64,000 nt of DNA, from NCBI RefSeq assembly GCF_003075395.1, contig NZ_QDFV01000003.1, positions 62,685-126,684 of the forward strand. Direction: 5' to 3'. This document shows positions 63,886 through 64,000 of this stretch, one piece after another. The number at the start of each line of letters is the position of its first letter. Position 1 is the first letter of the stretch. A program made the translations under genes and the position numbers. Source of the DNA: Microbacterium sp. TPD7012 (GTDB lineage: Bacteria > Actinomycetota > Actinomycetes > Actinomycetales > Microbacteriaceae). The notes under the pieces were generated by a model. It saw nothing but the letters and a program-made list of their open reading frames with translations. It searched no databases and was not told the DNA's origin.

Positions 63886-64000
63886 TCAACGCACGGCGGC
63901 GACGAGGTCGGCCACGAGCGTCGCGGCATCCTGGTCGTCGAGGTCGTGCACGGTGAGGCGCAGATGGTGGGAGGGCTCGGCGCGATCATCGAGGGCGAAC
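63886..64000 (-). CDS. Unidentified gene, C-terminal 37 residues only
   Basis: The frame runs from the right window edge to a TGA at 63886. Visible sequence reads FALDDRAEPSHHLRLTVHDL and ends DLVAAVR. A strand followed by a C-terminal helix, as in the end of many PLP-dependent or ATP-grasp enzymes, but too short to assign. Confidence 0.5.
   Translation of the reverse strand, partial: FALDDRAEPSHHLRLTVHDLDDQDAATLVADLVAAVR

Overview
The window is a 64 kb piece of a high-GC actinobacterial chromosome, most likely Microbacterium or a close relative in the Microbacteriaceae. The evidence is the SepH, DUF4193, DUF3093, DUF3710, DUF3159, DUF3000 and DUF7455 families, a neighbourhood of sigA, parE/parC, dut, acn, dxs and rnd typical of Micrococcales, frequent GTG starts, and the small DUF7882-type protein seen in this family. 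No rRNA, CRISPR array, insertion sequence or prophage was seen. Both window edges cut genes: the 2-oxo acid dehydrogenase E2 gene at the left and an unidentified gene at the right.

Layout. 1-3.3 kb (minus): pepA-lpdA-E2 operon. 3.4-6.4 kb: PAC2 protein, principal sigma factor and an overlapping stand-alone CofE-like ligase. 6.6-8.3 kb: two overlapping alanine racemase-type genes whose active-site residues are divided between the two products. 8.4-18.7 kb: parE and parC, with a five-gene insert between them: a GT4 glycosyltransferase, divergent from a coupled operon of an SDR reductase, an MBL-fold hydrolase, an adenylate-forming enzyme and a KAS III-like condensing enzyme. 18.7-28.8 kb: AlkP-superfamily phosphodiesterase, sepH, small conserved actinobacterial genes, dut, acn (behind a 24-bp palindromic operator) and dxs. 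28.8-35.9 kb: an SPFH protein, then TetR-glpD facing an alkyl-DHAP-synthase-like oxidase, a lipid kinase and a GMC oxidoreductase. 36-41 kb: beta-oxidation pair fadJ-fadA, then RNase D and DUF3000. 41-48.5 kb: hydrolase, rhodanese/SufE pair, ZapE, ammonium transporter with a GlnR-type box, a PemK-like protein, and a DUF1611 gene with a hairpin-rich leader. 48.5-53 kb: GIY-YIG protein, PQQ-type sugar dehydrogenase lipoprotein, and a luciferase-like/GH13 pair. 53-54.6 kb: non-coding stretches, DUF7882 and four tRNA genes (Val-CAC, Gly, Cys, Val-GAC). 54.6-58.5 kb: small hypotheticals, a BLUF photoreceptor and photolyase. 58.5-64 kb: DoxX, adhesin-head lipoprotein, YnfA, thrS, HIT protein and pdxY.

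How genes work together. The core is housekeeping: TCA cycle, isoprenoid entry, topoisomerase IV, sigma factor and tRNA charging. The accessory parts concern cell-envelope lipids (condensing-enzyme operon; possible ether-lipid cluster), D-amino acid metabolism (split racemase) and light response/repair (BLUF plus photolyase). The most promising candidates for something undescribed are the split racemase, the condensing-enzyme operon and the DUF1611 leader.

At least fifteen gene starts lie 6-9 nt after a TAnnnT hexamer, which suggests widespread leaderless transcription. All functional calls come from reading the sequence by eye; no searches were run.
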